Of a stretch of DNA of 64,000 bases, positions 27,401 to 37,428 are shown in pieces. This DNA comes from Formicarius rufipectus (lineage: Eukaryota > Chordata > Aves > Passeriformes > Formicariidae): positions 1,054,001 through 1,118,000 of the forward strand of contig VXAU01004018.1 in the NCBI GenBank assembly GCA_013399695.1, in the 5' to 3' direction. The notes below the pieces were generated by a model. The model made no database searches and was not told where the DNA came from. It saw nothing but the letters and a program-made list of their open reading frames with translations. How positions within the stretch are numbered: position 1 is the stretch's first letter; each line of letters starts with the position of its first letter. The translations under genes and the position numbers were made by a program.

Positions 27401-29990
27401 AAGCCCTAGCTCAGGAGCTTATCAGCCTGTGGTGTAGCACAGCACTCAGTTATGCTAATCACACTAATTGACAATGGGGTCCAATAATAAGTTAAATCCC
27501 ATTAAAAAAGTGAGAGCATTGTTAGCTCTAAAAAAAAAGATAAATTAAAAATCTATTCAGTAGCCAGACAGAGCACAGATTGGTCAGCAGCAACTTTCAG
27601 CGTTCAAAGGCTGGGAACAGCCATGATTAATTACATAGTGTTTCCTTCTCCTCCCTGTGCTTGAAGTAGAATTCAGCTTTTTCCAATGGGGAAGATAAGA
27701 TACCATACCTCTCATTATTAAAATAAAAAAAAAATTATAATGCAATGATTGGATTCTCTTTAGAACTACTGAGTGCCAGTATATTTCAGAGGGGACATGT
27801 ACACAACACTTGTTTCCCTTTGAAAAACTAAACTGCTCACTGTTCCATTATAAGTCCCACAAAATGATGAGCAGGGAAGTGAATTCCTTGATTTCAACTG
27901 ACTTTAGATTAGACTCTTTGGAATAATCAAAATCAGAAGTCAACATTCATCACCCTTCATATCAGAGTCCTAATGCCCAAGTTTGTGTGCCTTTCATCCC
28001 AGTAGTCTTTAGCAGGAATCAAAAAAGGATTGTAGCAGAGCATGAAGATGTGGTAAGTGATGAGGCAATAGAAGTGAACAAAATGAAAGATGTAAAGGCA
28101 AAGCAAAATTTCCTTCTAAAATAGCAGGGCAAGTAGTTCAAACACTTCCCCTAGGTCAGTCAATTCAACTTCTGAGTCTCACAATGTCAGCAGCGTGTCC
28201 ATCACAAAGCAGGAAGAAAAATTTTGAGCCTATGAAGTTGACTTGTCTTAGTGCTTGCTGGAAGGTCCTAGAAAATTAAGTGGGATGTGGGACAGCATAT
28301 TGAAAACTGCAATCTGATGAGAGGCAGATTTTGCTGGTGGGAGTGTGTGTAAGCATTTGTGAAGGGAGTAACAAGGGGGTGACAGACAAGAACTAGGAAT
28401 ATCACTTGTGTGTTTTGGAGAACTGCTGGTTGCAATATGATGCAGCAAGCTAAATCTGCAAGGTCGGTAGGCAAGAAAGCCAGAGTTTACTGAAGCTAAG
28501 GACAAAGATATCACTGGAGGCTCAAAAATAATGAGCTGAAAAGAAATAAACTATTCTCTCACAACTTATGGCATTGACAAACTATATCCAGCACTCCCAG
28601 CAGTAGATACATGAGCCCTGGTGCCTGCTCCAAAGTCCACCTTCCTAGAGGTAATCATGATCTGCCTGAGATCTGCATCCTGCTGCAGCTCTCAAGTAAT
28701 GCATTATTCTTCTCTCTGTTGGATGCCCTAAAACACTTGAACAAGTCTCTTGTTACAGCTTGCCTGGCACTGGCCCAGCCCAGAGGTTACTGCATTGGAG
28801 GCAGGGCATGAAACTACACAGACAGAAAAATGCACTCTGCCCAATGAAAGCTGCAAAGTCAGTCTGCATTTGTTGTGGTTGTACAGAGCTTAGAATCCTA
28901 GAAATCTCTGAAATGAGTGTGTGTGTGTGTATAAATATGTGCAGATGAAAGTACCGTCCTTATGTTATAAAGAGTTATGACAGAGATTAGAGAAAAAATT
29001 AGGAGAAAAAGAGTAGTTGTGTAACAACAAGCCAAGGCAAAGGTAAAAAGAAATCATTAACAAAGTGAGCACTAAACTGTGCCATATACTTTGAATTTTT
29101 CTCTGAGGGTTGCTACAAATGCAGCAACTGTACCCTTGTGACACATAGACATAGAAATTACTGAAGTTGTTCACACTGATAGGAAAGTATTTTGTTTTGT
29201 TGCCTTGCTCAGTTAAAGCAATGCAAGCACTGGGTTCAGACCATGCTTTATTTGCCTTAGCACTTCAACCTTGTTATTTGTTGCCATACCTAAAGCATAG
29301 GGAGACAAATTAAAAGCTTTCCTTTTACCTGAAAAGCAACTCCCACCTCCAATTGAATAAATCTGCAAACTGGAGCTGTGTCTCATTAGATATATTTTGA
29401 GGATTCAGTACTGGCTGGATTCTGTTGTTCTTTCTTTCACTGCCCCCATGAGTTCAGTGGACACAGAGCCTTGTCCTGAGTGCTCTTGGAAATGCCACTC
29501 CAATTTTATACTTAGCTGTAGAAAGAAAGTTAAGCTGCATTTATTTGGGGGCTGCTATTTAGCTGCATTTTGTTTCGTAATCTGCTGAGTTTCTGCAAGT
29601 CCTCCTGACTTCAGAGACAGCCTCAAGCTTTTGCTTTTGCAAATCAAGCCTGCCTGCCCTTTGATTTGGTCACCTCTGTTATCTTTCTGGCACCCATCCT
29701 AGGGATCAAACTCTTCAGTGGACACCTCCTGGCTGACCTCTTCTGCACTACGCAGCAGCAATGGAAAACCACTGCTGCTTTTCCCTAGGCTGGCGTCTCT
29801 GCCCATGATGCAGGAATATTCAGGGAGATGGGGGCCTAGGAGAGAGTCACTTCCCACAGCTATACCCCTCGGAGCACTCATTTCGCATGTGGCTCCATCC
29901 CTTCCCTTGCTGCCCTCGGGGGTGGCTGCTGTGGTCGTGCTGCTGTAGTTCCATGCCCAGAGCTAGGACGAGGGGGGGCTGTGGGACTGG
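24421..29990. other. Intronic single-copy sequence
   Basis: AT-rich intron grading into the CpG island on its right. A short (GT)n run occurs at about 28918-28931. No exon or repeat family is recognised. Confidence 0.5.
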
Positions 29991-30321
29991 CATGTCCTTG
30001 CAGGTGCTGCGATCGGGGCTGGCAGTAGACGGCAACGGGTTGTGGGGCTGCTCCGCCACCCATGGACTGCACCGCAGACCAGCTCCCCTTTTCTCCCTGC
30101 TTTTCAGCCGGGAACGAAACCAGCAGCAATTATTCAAGCCAAGCACGTAAATCTGGCAGATCCCGCGGCCCCGGTTTGACGCAGCTACGCAGCGCAGTGT
30201 CTGGACACGCAGCCCAGTTCCCCTCTCTCCCCTTGTTTATTCGCCCCGCAGGAAAAGCGGCGAAGTTACCAACTTCGGCAGCCACGAGCCGCGCCGAGGG
30301 GCTCGGGGAGGCTGCGGCGGC

Positions 30322-30347
30322 GGGGAGCGGGGAGGACGGGCGGAGGG
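30322..30347 (+). promoter_or_regulatory. Predicted G-quadruplex motif
   Basis: Four G-runs (4, 4, 3 and 3 G) are separated by loops of 3, 5 and 4 bases on the plus strand. The motif lies about 60-80 bp before the candidate plus-strand TATA-like box at 30401. Confidence 0.5.
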
Positions 30348-30400
30348 AACATCGGCGGCGCCGGGGGAGCGGGGCCAGGAACCGTGACGGGGCAGCCCGC

Positions 30401-30446
30401 GTTACATAAGGCGGCGGCTCCGCACCGCTCCGCAGCGCGGAGACCG
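30401..30446 (+). ncRNA. Candidate start and first exon of an antisense RNA opposite SNAP25
   Basis: On the plus strand a TATA-like sequence (gttacataag, 30401-30410) is followed about 30-45 bp later by a consensus-like donor, accg then gtgagg (GT at 30447). A CRE-type TGACG half-site lies just before it (about 30384). This is the layout of a short first exon on the strand opposite SNAP25. Mammalian SNAP25 has an annotated antisense non-coding RNA in this general area, which makes the idea reasonable, but no homology is shown here. TATA-like and donor-like strings also arise by chance in 2 kb of GC-rich sequence. Confidence 0.3.
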
Positions 30447-30982
30447 GTGAGGGGGGGTCGGTACGGGGCTCAGCCCCCCGGCTCAGGGCACAGGGGCACC
30501 GCAGCCCGCGGCACGAAGCGCTCGGGGGGCAGCGGAGCGAAGGGGAGGGCGCCGAGGGGCCGGAGCGCGGAGCCTCCGCGGGCGCGGGGGAGCGTCGGGA
30601 GGCGGCCGGGGGGACACTGCCCGGCCCCGCAGGGACCCCCCGGGCTGCGCCTTACGTAACCCCTCGGCTTCCCCTACACAAGCACCTCCCCAGGGAGAAG
30701 GGCCGAAGTACCAANACTAAAGCTACTCGCCTTTTTTTTTTTTTTTCCCTTAATTTTATTTCTCCCTCTTTGCCCTCTTCGCTGCACAACCACAACTGCT
30801 TCTGCCCGCGGTCCTGTCCTGGAATGAGCGAGCACCGCCGCTTCCCGGTCGGGAATCGCTTCCTAGTGCCGTGCGGCGGGGTCTGCCCGGGGGGGCAGCC
30901 CCAGGTCGGGGGGCGCGGAGCCGCAGGGCGCTGCAGCACGGCCGCCCCCGCCGCCGCCGGGGGGGCTCCGCCGCGCTGCCGA

Positions 30983-31003
30983 GCCGCTCTCCGCGGTGCT
31001 GAA
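30983..31003 (-). promoter_or_regulatory. Second RE1/NRSE-like REST site
   Basis: The minus strand has the perfect left half TTCAGCACC, a 2-base GC spacer, and a right half GGAGAGCGGC that differs from the canonical GGACAGNGCC at two positions. It has the same orientation as, and lies 229 bp from, the perfect site at 31212-31232. Confidence 0.6.
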
Positions 31004-31025
31004 CACACACGGCTGGGCATACATC

Positions 31026-31049
31026 TGCGTGCATACATACACACACACA
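31026..31049. repeat. Alternating purine-pyrimidine tract (Z-DNA-prone)
   Basis: Twenty-four bases of strict alternation, from tgcgtgcatacat into (AC)n, immediately left of the GATA array. Confidence 0.7.
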
Positions 31050-31054
31050 GGCGC

Positions 31055-31084
31055 ATGGATGGATAGACAGATAGATAGACAGAT

Positions 31085-31159
<75 letters not shown>
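31055..31159. repeat. (GATA)n microsatellite inside the CpG island
   Basis: About 100 bp. It starts with GGAT/GACA variants, has one GATTAGATA slip at 31082, and then runs as pure GATA to 31158. It lies in SNAP25 intron 1, about 500 bp downstream of exon 1, between the two RE1 sites. Ile-Tyr-Leu-Ser open frames on the minus strand are repeat artefacts. Confidence 0.97.
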
Positions 31160-31174
31160 TACGCGCGTACACAC
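31159..31174. repeat. Alternating purine-pyrimidine tract with 12-bp palindrome
   Basis: Sixteen bases of strict alternation, gtacgcgcgtac then acac. The first twelve are a perfect palindrome. It abuts the right end of the GATA array and mirrors the tract on its left. Confidence 0.7.
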
Positions 31175-31211
31175 CCCCCCCGCCGTTTCCCCCGGTCCCG
31201 GCGCGGCCCCC

Positions 31212-31232
31212 GGCTCTGTCCGCGGTGCTGAA
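31212..31232 (-). promoter_or_regulatory. SNAP25: RE1/NRSE, canonical REST (NRSF) binding site
   Basis: Read on the minus strand, this has the left half TTCAGCACC, the 2-base spacer GC, and the right half GGACAGAGCC. It fits every fixed position of the 21-bp RE1 consensus. REST recruits co-repressors to silence neuronal genes in non-neuronal cells, and SNAP25 is an established member of the neuronal, REST-regulated class. The site lies about 420 bp downstream of the exon 1 donor, inside intron 1. Finding a full match here supports both the promoter assignment and tissue-restricted control. Confidence 0.93.
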
Positions 31233-31652
31233 GCGCCGCCGCAGCCCGGCGCGCTGCGGGCGCTGCAGTGCCCCGGGCGGCACAGCCCGGTCGGTCCCTG
31301 CAGCGCAGAGCGCCCGCAGACCCTTCTTCCCGCTCCGAACTGGGAATGGCGCTCGTTCCCCTTCTTCTCCGACCTTCCCTTCGCCGCCGGCCTCCAGCCA
31401 CCCGCACGGCCGAGAGGCACGGCCCGCGCTGCCTCCAGCCGGCCATGAGGCTGGCGGCGAAACTACCTCCCTCTCCCTGCCTCCCTCCGTCCCCGCAGCA
31501 ACCCAGAGGCTGGAGACAAGGAAAAAACACAAACGGAAAAAAAAAATCAAAAAGCAGCCGAACGGGTCTCTCTTTAAATACATCCTTTTCCCCCGATCTG
31601 AGTTTCGTTCCCACCACCCCCTGCCCCCCGCGCAGGCGGTGCCCACCCTTAC

Positions 31653-31778
31653 CTGTGCTGGCGGAGCGCGGCGGGGTCGGTGTGCCGGAGCGGCAGCCGC
31701 CGGGAGGCACGGACAGGCTGCTGACCTCGGCGGGGCTCCTTCTTCAATGGAGCGGGAGCCGTGCCCTCATCAAAGATG
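31653..31778 (-). other. SNAP25: SNAP25 exon 1 (5' UTR, non-coding)
   Basis: The 3' end of the exon is set by the minus-strand donor cagcacag then gtaagg (junction 31653/31652). The 5' end is placed about 25-35 bp downstream of the TATA-like box at 31802-31810, so the start site near 31775 is approximate. The exon is GC-rich and ends about 30.9 kb upstream of the exon 2 acceptor, matching the family pattern of a non-coding first exon. If transcription starts at or above 31771, the exon contains one short upstream reading frame (31770 to 31744, eight codons and a stop). I assign it by position, splice donor and promoter context, not by recalled sequence identity. Confidence 0.72.
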
Positions 31779-31790
31779 GCCGTCCGCTCC

Positions 31791-31810
31791 TACGTCAGCA
31801 GCTTTTAATA
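31791..31810 (-). promoter_or_regulatory. SNAP25: SNAP25 core promoter: TATA-like box and CRE-like half-site
   Basis: On the minus strand TATTAAAAG (31802-31810) is a plausible TATA-type element. TGACGTA (31791-31797), a CRE-like sequence, lies between it and the expected start site. Neither is a perfect consensus. Confidence 0.55.
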
Positions 31811-31859
31811 GCCGTCCCCGGCGGGGGGAGCGGGAGGGGCAGAGCGGGCCGGCCGCGCT

Positions 31860-31866
31860 TGAGTCA
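31860..31866. promoter_or_regulatory. AP-1-type site in the SNAP25 promoter
   Basis: TGAGTCA is a perfect AP-1 (TRE) heptamer, about 50 bp upstream of the TATA-like box and 20 bp from the assembly gap. Function is inferred from position only. Confidence 0.5.
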
Positions 31867-31885
31867 TCGCCGCCGCACCGCTCCG

Positions 31886-32015
31886 NNNNNNNNNNNNNNN
31901 NNNNNNNNNNNNNNNNNNNNNNNNNNNNNNNNNNNNNNNNNNNNNNNNNNNNNNNNNNNNNNNNNNNNNNNNNNNNNNNNNNNNNNNNNNNNNNNNNNNN
32001 NNNNNNNNNNNNNNN
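31886..32015. other. Assembly gap (130 N)
   Basis: An unbroken run of N, flanked by highly GC-rich sequence, about 110-240 bp upstream of the inferred SNAP25 start. Proximal promoter sequence is missing, and the true gap length may differ. Confidence 1.
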
Positions 32016-32189
32016 AGCCGCCCCCTCCCCGGGGCCCGGGCCGGCGCTGGGGTCGGGGTCAGGGCAGGGGGCTGAGCGCCGCTGCGGGCGAGCCGCCCGG
32101 GGATGGGGGACAGGGACCCTCCCGCGGCAGCGATTTCCTCCGCCAAAGGGGTGGTCCGAAGAGGGTATCCCTCTGAAGTCCCCGGTACT

Positions 32190-32226
32190 CCATATATGGC
32201 CAATCTACGTGGGCTTCTATTTTTAT
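32190..32226. promoter_or_regulatory. CArG box, CCAAT box and MEF2-like site cluster upstream of SNAP25
   Basis: CCATATATGG (32190-32199) is a perfect CArG box, the SRF site of serum response elements. It directly abuts CCAAT (32200-32204). CTATTTTTAT (32217-32226) differs from the MEF2 consensus only at its last base. The cluster lies about 415-450 bp upstream of the inferred SNAP25 start. SRF and MEF2 sites are used together in activity-responsive neuronal genes. Use here is inference. Confidence 0.5.
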
Positions 32227-32266
32227 GTGTGAATTCTTCCTTCTCTCCCCTCTTTTTATTTCTCAG

Positions 32267-32287
32267 AACATCCTGCCAGGGGTCTGG
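32267..32287 (+). ncRNA. Candidate 21-nt microexon on the plus strand
   Basis: A 40-base pyrimidine-rich tract ends in tttctcag (AG at 32265-32266). Twenty-one bases later comes ctgg followed by gtgagt (GT at 32288). It lies downstream, on the same strand, of the candidate antisense first exon at about 30.4 kb. Splice-like pairs this close often arise by chance. Confidence 0.2.
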
Positions 32288-35200
32288 GTGAGTTAATCTG
32301 ATTATTCCCCCTCTCCTCCCTCCCCACTCTTAAGTAGGAGCAGCCAAACACAAGGAAATCCATGGCTGATGGCATGTGTTGCAACTGATCATTTGAGGGA
32401 CTGGTTCAAAAAAGAGGGAGAGAAATTAAAACCAAACAAAATCCTGGGCACGTACATGCACACACAGAGCAGAGTGAGCACACCCCACTGCTGCCGAGGT
32501 GGGAAACGGTAGCTCTGTTTCAGGAAAGAGCCTGGCTGATTTATCATGGATTAATTAAAATGTTCATTCAGAGCTTACCTAATTTGGAGCAAATGGAGCT
32601 GTCTCCAGTGTGATTTCTAATGGGAAGGAATCCTTTCATTTCATGCAAAACGGTGGATGTTTGTAAAATTTATCTCTTAATGGGGAAGGTAATGAAGGAT
32701 GGGGGTTGCAACCGAGGTGCGATGCTCTCTTTCATAACCTCAGTCATCTTTTCCCTTTCACTTCACAAGCCTTAGTGCGTTCATTTCTGGAACCATCCAG
32801 ACCTACAGATGCCTCCTTCTTCCCTGCCTGAGTCTCTCCTGTGAGCAGTAACCGAGCACGGGCTGTGTTTAACTCTGACACCCTGCGCACAGGCTTTTCT
32901 AAACAGTCTGCGAATGACACAGAGTCAAAACGTCAGTCCCGCATTAGCGATAATTCCATCCCCGTCTTATCTGTTTCCCCCCCTTTTGCCAAGGGAAAGA
33001 AAACCGGAAGAGAGGGAAGGCGATGCAGCTGTATTTTGGAGCGCGTTCGTCTCGTGTTATGGTTGTATGGGCGTGGGGGAGGGACGAGGAGGGGAGGGAA
33101 GGCGCGGGGGAGAAGGAGAGGGAACTGCGGGTGATTCCTCCTCCTCCTCTGCTCAGTAGTTCCCCACTGAAAAACGTGACTGTAGATCGTGCTTTGTGAG
33201 TCTCACCCTCTCCTACGAAAATATGTCCCTCAGTCTCATCTGGAGGGGAGCAGTCAAAAGTTTGCTAAATATACGACAAAGGAATTCTCAGGCAAGAGGG
33301 GCTGCTGCATTAGAGTATCTAATGAGCTGTGCACACGGGAACCGCAGGGAAGAGAACCGGTCAGGTTTAAAGGCTGTAAACACAGACTAATAGCATAAGA
33401 TTAACACCGTGCAGACACTCCCCCACCCCCCCAACCCCGCTCCAGGTGAGGGATCTGGAACGGAAGCAGATGTAGCGTCATACATGACAATTTGGAAAAA
33501 CAAACCTTTTCTGGCCGGCTCACCCACGGGTTAATCGCGCCCAGCACTTGGGTTAGGTGTGCACTGCAGATGGCAAGAGGAATCCCAGGGCGAGCCTTGG
33601 ACTGAAATCCAGGCTGTCTGAGCGCACGCAACGTGCAAGTTCCTAGCACACACGGAAAGTTAAAAAGGAATTTTCAGTCAGACAGCTTGTCTGATAGGCG
33701 GTTTTGAAATTAGGTATGATTTTCGGGAGAGCAATACTAGTACTTATTATTAATTCATATTAACGGTAGATAAGGGAAGGAAAATAGAAATTACAAACTG
33801 CTGTTTTGACTAAGCCACCAGCACTGCAAAATGCTGCCTGGGTTTGGATTCAGCCCAATAACGCCTTTGAGAAGAATTTCAGTCCATTGGATACCAGCAG
33901 GGATGAATTTGGCTCCTTAAGACAGGGAGGAAAATGCAGTGAAGGCAAAATAAAATTCAGCATAACTTGAAGAAAGAGCGATAAGGGGTGGGAAAAGGAA
34001 GAGAAAGCAGGGAGGGAGTGGGAGGAGGATAAAAGGTAGGTTTCCAGTGAGAAAACAGTGATCAATTTAAGATTCATTTTCAAGCTCTGCTGCAGCAGAA
34101 ATCACGTATTTTAATAAAACAACATAGGACAGAATCATTAAATAGATCACGAACATCACCCAATAAGCTTAATAGGAACAACTACCTTTCCTACAGTTAT
34201 TCTGAAAATGAGCAAGGGAAGGGATATATCCTGTGTCATTCAGGAACACGGATGCCTCTATCCTGGGAAATGCAGAGGGGGGCAGCCTTTTGCACCACAG
34301 GATCAGGATTTCTGTTGCAATAAGTACTGCTAAGCAATTTTAGCTGAGTCTTTAGCATCTTTGGGGAATGATTTTTAAGAAAAGAGAAAAAAATAAAAGC
34401 ATGTGGGGAAGTTTTTTACTCCATCTGATTGTATTTGAACAGTCATTTGACACTGTGTACGGGAGAGCTGTGAGAAGCAAAGCCTATAAATGAACAAGGA
34501 GGGGAGAGAAAACTGGAATTTGGTCTAAGAATGATTCAGCTCCTTCCTAATTATTCAGGCAAATATTCAGCAGGCTGAAAAACTGGCACCTGTGGGCACA
34601 GCCCATGAATAATGAGACAGGGAACATACTTTTCTGTGTGAGAGAGGCAAGATGTGGGTTCCCACGTTACTGACCAGGAGCCAGTGAAGGGCAGAAAAGG
34701 CAGAGACCGTAGCAGGTTCAGAGGGGGAAAGAACAGCTCTTATTTTGGCTGTGATTTGAGGTCTGTGGGCAGTGAGAGCTTCTTGGCTGTCACAGCATCA
34801 CCTTCAGCCTCCAACACACAGCCCTGTGTGCTGCAAAGCTGAGCTGTGAGGCAGCTAAGTGAGTGAAACATCACAATGCTGACAGTGCCACCAGGTCCTG
34901 GATGTTAATTGTAACAAAAAAACTGGAGTTGGTTGTAACAAAAAAACTGCCTCAATTTCCTCCACCTTACTCAGATATTTTCTTTTTTTTTTTTTTTTTT
35001 CTTTCCAGGATAGAGGGAAATACCTTGTTTACCCCAGCACTGCTCTTCTATGCCTCAAGTATGTGGCTGGGAAATGAAGTGAACTAGGGATAAAGCAAAA
35101 AAAGAGAGGAAAAATATACCTGCTTTGACACTGAACATTTCACAGCCTCTCTGATCTCCTGCATTTTCCAGGCTTAGATGCCAAAGCATTCCCTAGTCTG

Positions 35201-37428
35201 TTTTGGGCCATGCAATAAGAGCAGTTTGAGGATTGAGCCCATTATGCAGAACTACTGATTATTTTCTGTCGTTCACTGCCATTTATGTAACTACTGAATT
35301 CTGACCATCAGCCATACTTGCATCTATGTGCCCCAGGCTGCTTCTGATTAAATTTGAGGGAATGGCTGGGCCTAATTTTCCCCTGCATTTTCAGAATCTC
35401 TAGATATACAGTTAAGCTGTGGGCTTTTTTAAGGACCTGTCTATGATCAGGTGCTCCAATTCAAGCCAAGCCAAGATTCCTCTGAGATTTATGTTCAAAA
35501 ATAGAGACACTTAAAATACGATTTTAACATAAACCCTCCGAGATGAGTCCCCACCAATTCCCTGATTACTGTCTTAGATGTGCAGAGCCAGATGCCCAAA
35601 GGTGTTTAGGTACCCAATTCCCAATTAGTTGCTTAAAGAGCAACCAGGGCTTAAATATTTGGTGAATCTGGGTCTCCACTGCTGACCCCACCTCCCCCTA
35701 CCCAAGCTGGGTCCTTCTACACAGTCCATTTTAACTGTGTCATTTCCAGCATGGGCAGACTTTAACATCTATTATCTGATAAGTAAAGGAGAAGTTGTCA
35801 CAACATAGTCACATCTCTATGGATTATAATCTGTCCTGGAGGTAGGACTGGTCTGAGGCCTCCAGATACCTTGCCAATTGGAGTTTTAGGCCAAGCTTAA
35901 CTGTCATGAGAAGAAGGCTCTGCCCAAGTCTCACTAGGCACAGGGAGAGTAACAAACATACTGGACACAGAGGAAGGAAGAGTAGGATCATTTGGTTTAT
36001 ATTTTATGGAGGAAAGTAGATGTAAACACAGGTATCTCTCTGTGCCTGTGAGAGAGACAGCAGCTGAGGATTAAGCTCCATTTTTAATTCAAAACAATCA
36101 TGCTTTATTAATACAAACCATCATCAGATTTGAATTCTCTTAACTTGGAAACCACCTCAAAAACCTGTCTAAAAGCTGAATTAAACAATTAACATGGTGG
36201 TTTAATCCACCCTTTTAATGAGGCTATGCTTTTGGGGGATACTGTTTCTTTACAGGGTACACAGGTTATTTAAAACTGTGACTAGACTTTTGGAACAGAG
36301 AAGCCCAATTCTCTTTGTTTACAGGCTTTAAAATCAGTGGAGCTGTGATGAGTTCAACAAGCAGGCTTGTGATTTTTAATAATCCACTTGGAGATGAGGG
36401 CATAGCTACTCCTTCCTTTATGGTTATAATTGTCAACCACACAATACATGTATTTGTTACAGTATTTATTTAATCATTTTGGAATGGTGTAAAGTGGTGC
36501 ACAAGTACCAGCTTCACTTGTGCCTGATTATACTGAGTGAAGTAAAAGGGATTGAAGGAGGGAAATAGGAAAAATTCACTGATCTTTAAGTAAAAAAAAA
36601 AACACAAAAAAATGTAAAGCAAAACGGAACACCCCTCCTCCTCCCAAATACCAGTTTCTGTCTAGAAAAGAGACACTCCTTAGGGTCCCCTACAAAGTGA
36701 TCAGTTCAGGGCCATCAATTGTCACAGCAAATGGTGAAAGCCACAGCAGACGAAGATCTCCTGAAGATGCTGCCCCACACCAGAATGAGGGCTAGAGCTG
36801 CCGTGTCAGATCATGCCATCAGGTCGAGTGATTTCCTCTGACTTCAGCACATGCACCGCCACTTCTTGGGCCTTTTACAGGGAGAAAGATCAGCCATTTC
36901 CCTGGCATCTTGAGGTGTCTCTCAGCCTCACCTGTGAAGGAGCCTCAGCTGCTGCAAGCTGGCTGAGCTCTTTTGATCTTAACTTTTAGCACCTGGCCCT
37001 GATTTGTTCCAGTTCCAGGGAGGATGGGGCTCCACCCCTCCCTTACTCAGGTAAAAGGGCTGATGGGAGAGCCTCTCCTTTGTGCTGTGGAACTTTCTTT
37101 GCATAAGCTTTGTCCTGAAGTAATGAGTGTGTGCCACAAAGAAGTGGTATAAGCTCTGAGATTGTTCCTCTCCTCAGAGTGTGTGGGAAGGTGTTGACTG
37201 TTAGTAGGTCTGGTTCCTGCTCTTTCTTTAAACTGGGTCATCACAATTTACCCTCCAATCTTCTGTAAAGGTTTGAGGTGTGGTTTGGGGTTTTTTGTTT
37301 GGTTGGGGTTTTTTTTGTTTGTTTGTTTTTCCCTCGTTTCTCCCGTTTGATATTATCCTTCTGCAGCTCTCCCTCTCCTCCCCTTTTTTTCCCCACTCTT
37401 CTCCCTGTTTCCTCCTTACATTAAACAG
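32288..37428. other. Upstream intergenic sequence, no gene recognised
   Basis: CpG content falls away, except for a purine-rich patch at about 33040-33140 that contains a predicted G-quadruplex (33069-33098). A poly-T run of 18 lies at 34983-35000. Complex, AT-rich, repeat-free blocks at about 34470-34620 and 36060-36500 could be regulatory, but I cannot show it. No protein-coding exon is seen. Confidence 0.5.
33069..33098 (+). promoter_or_regulatory. Predicted G-quadruplex motif upstream of SNAP25
   Basis: Five G-runs of three or more, with loops of 3, 1, 7 and 1 bases, within a purine-rich block about 1.3 kb upstream of the inferred start. Confidence 0.4.

Larger units (their letters stand above)
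780..31652 (-). other. SNAP25: SNAP25 intron 1 (about 30.9 kb)
   Basis: The intron is bounded by a minus-strand donor reading gtaagg (31647-31652) and the acceptor at 780-790. A very long first intron splitting the 5' UTR from the start codon is typical of SNAP25 in vertebrates. It contains a CR1 fragment, two GATA microsatellites, an AT-rich minisatellite, two RE1 elements and part of a CpG island, listed separately. Open stretches inside it are short, lack splice sites that would make them exons, and match no protein I recognise. Confidence 0.85.
30000..32165. promoter_or_regulatory. SNAP25: CpG island spanning the SNAP25 promoter, exon 1 and start of intron 1
   Basis: CpG frequency and GC content rise sharply from about 30000, are highest between about 30150 and 32130, and fall off after about 32160. 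The island includes exon 1, the proximal promoter, both RE1 elements and a candidate antisense start. Most of it lies downstream of the SNAP25 start site, inside intron 1. A single N at 30715 and a 130-base gap at 31886-32015 show that this part was hard to assemble. Long open frames here on both strands reflect the scarcity of stop codons in GC-rich DNA. Confidence 0.92.

Noticed and set aside
30756..32232. Open frames of 185-335 codons on both strands across the CpG island
   Set aside because: GC-rich DNA has few stop codons. Two of the frames run through the N gap and others through the GATA repeat, the residues are low-complexity (Ala, Arg, Pro, Gly), and none matches a known protein.
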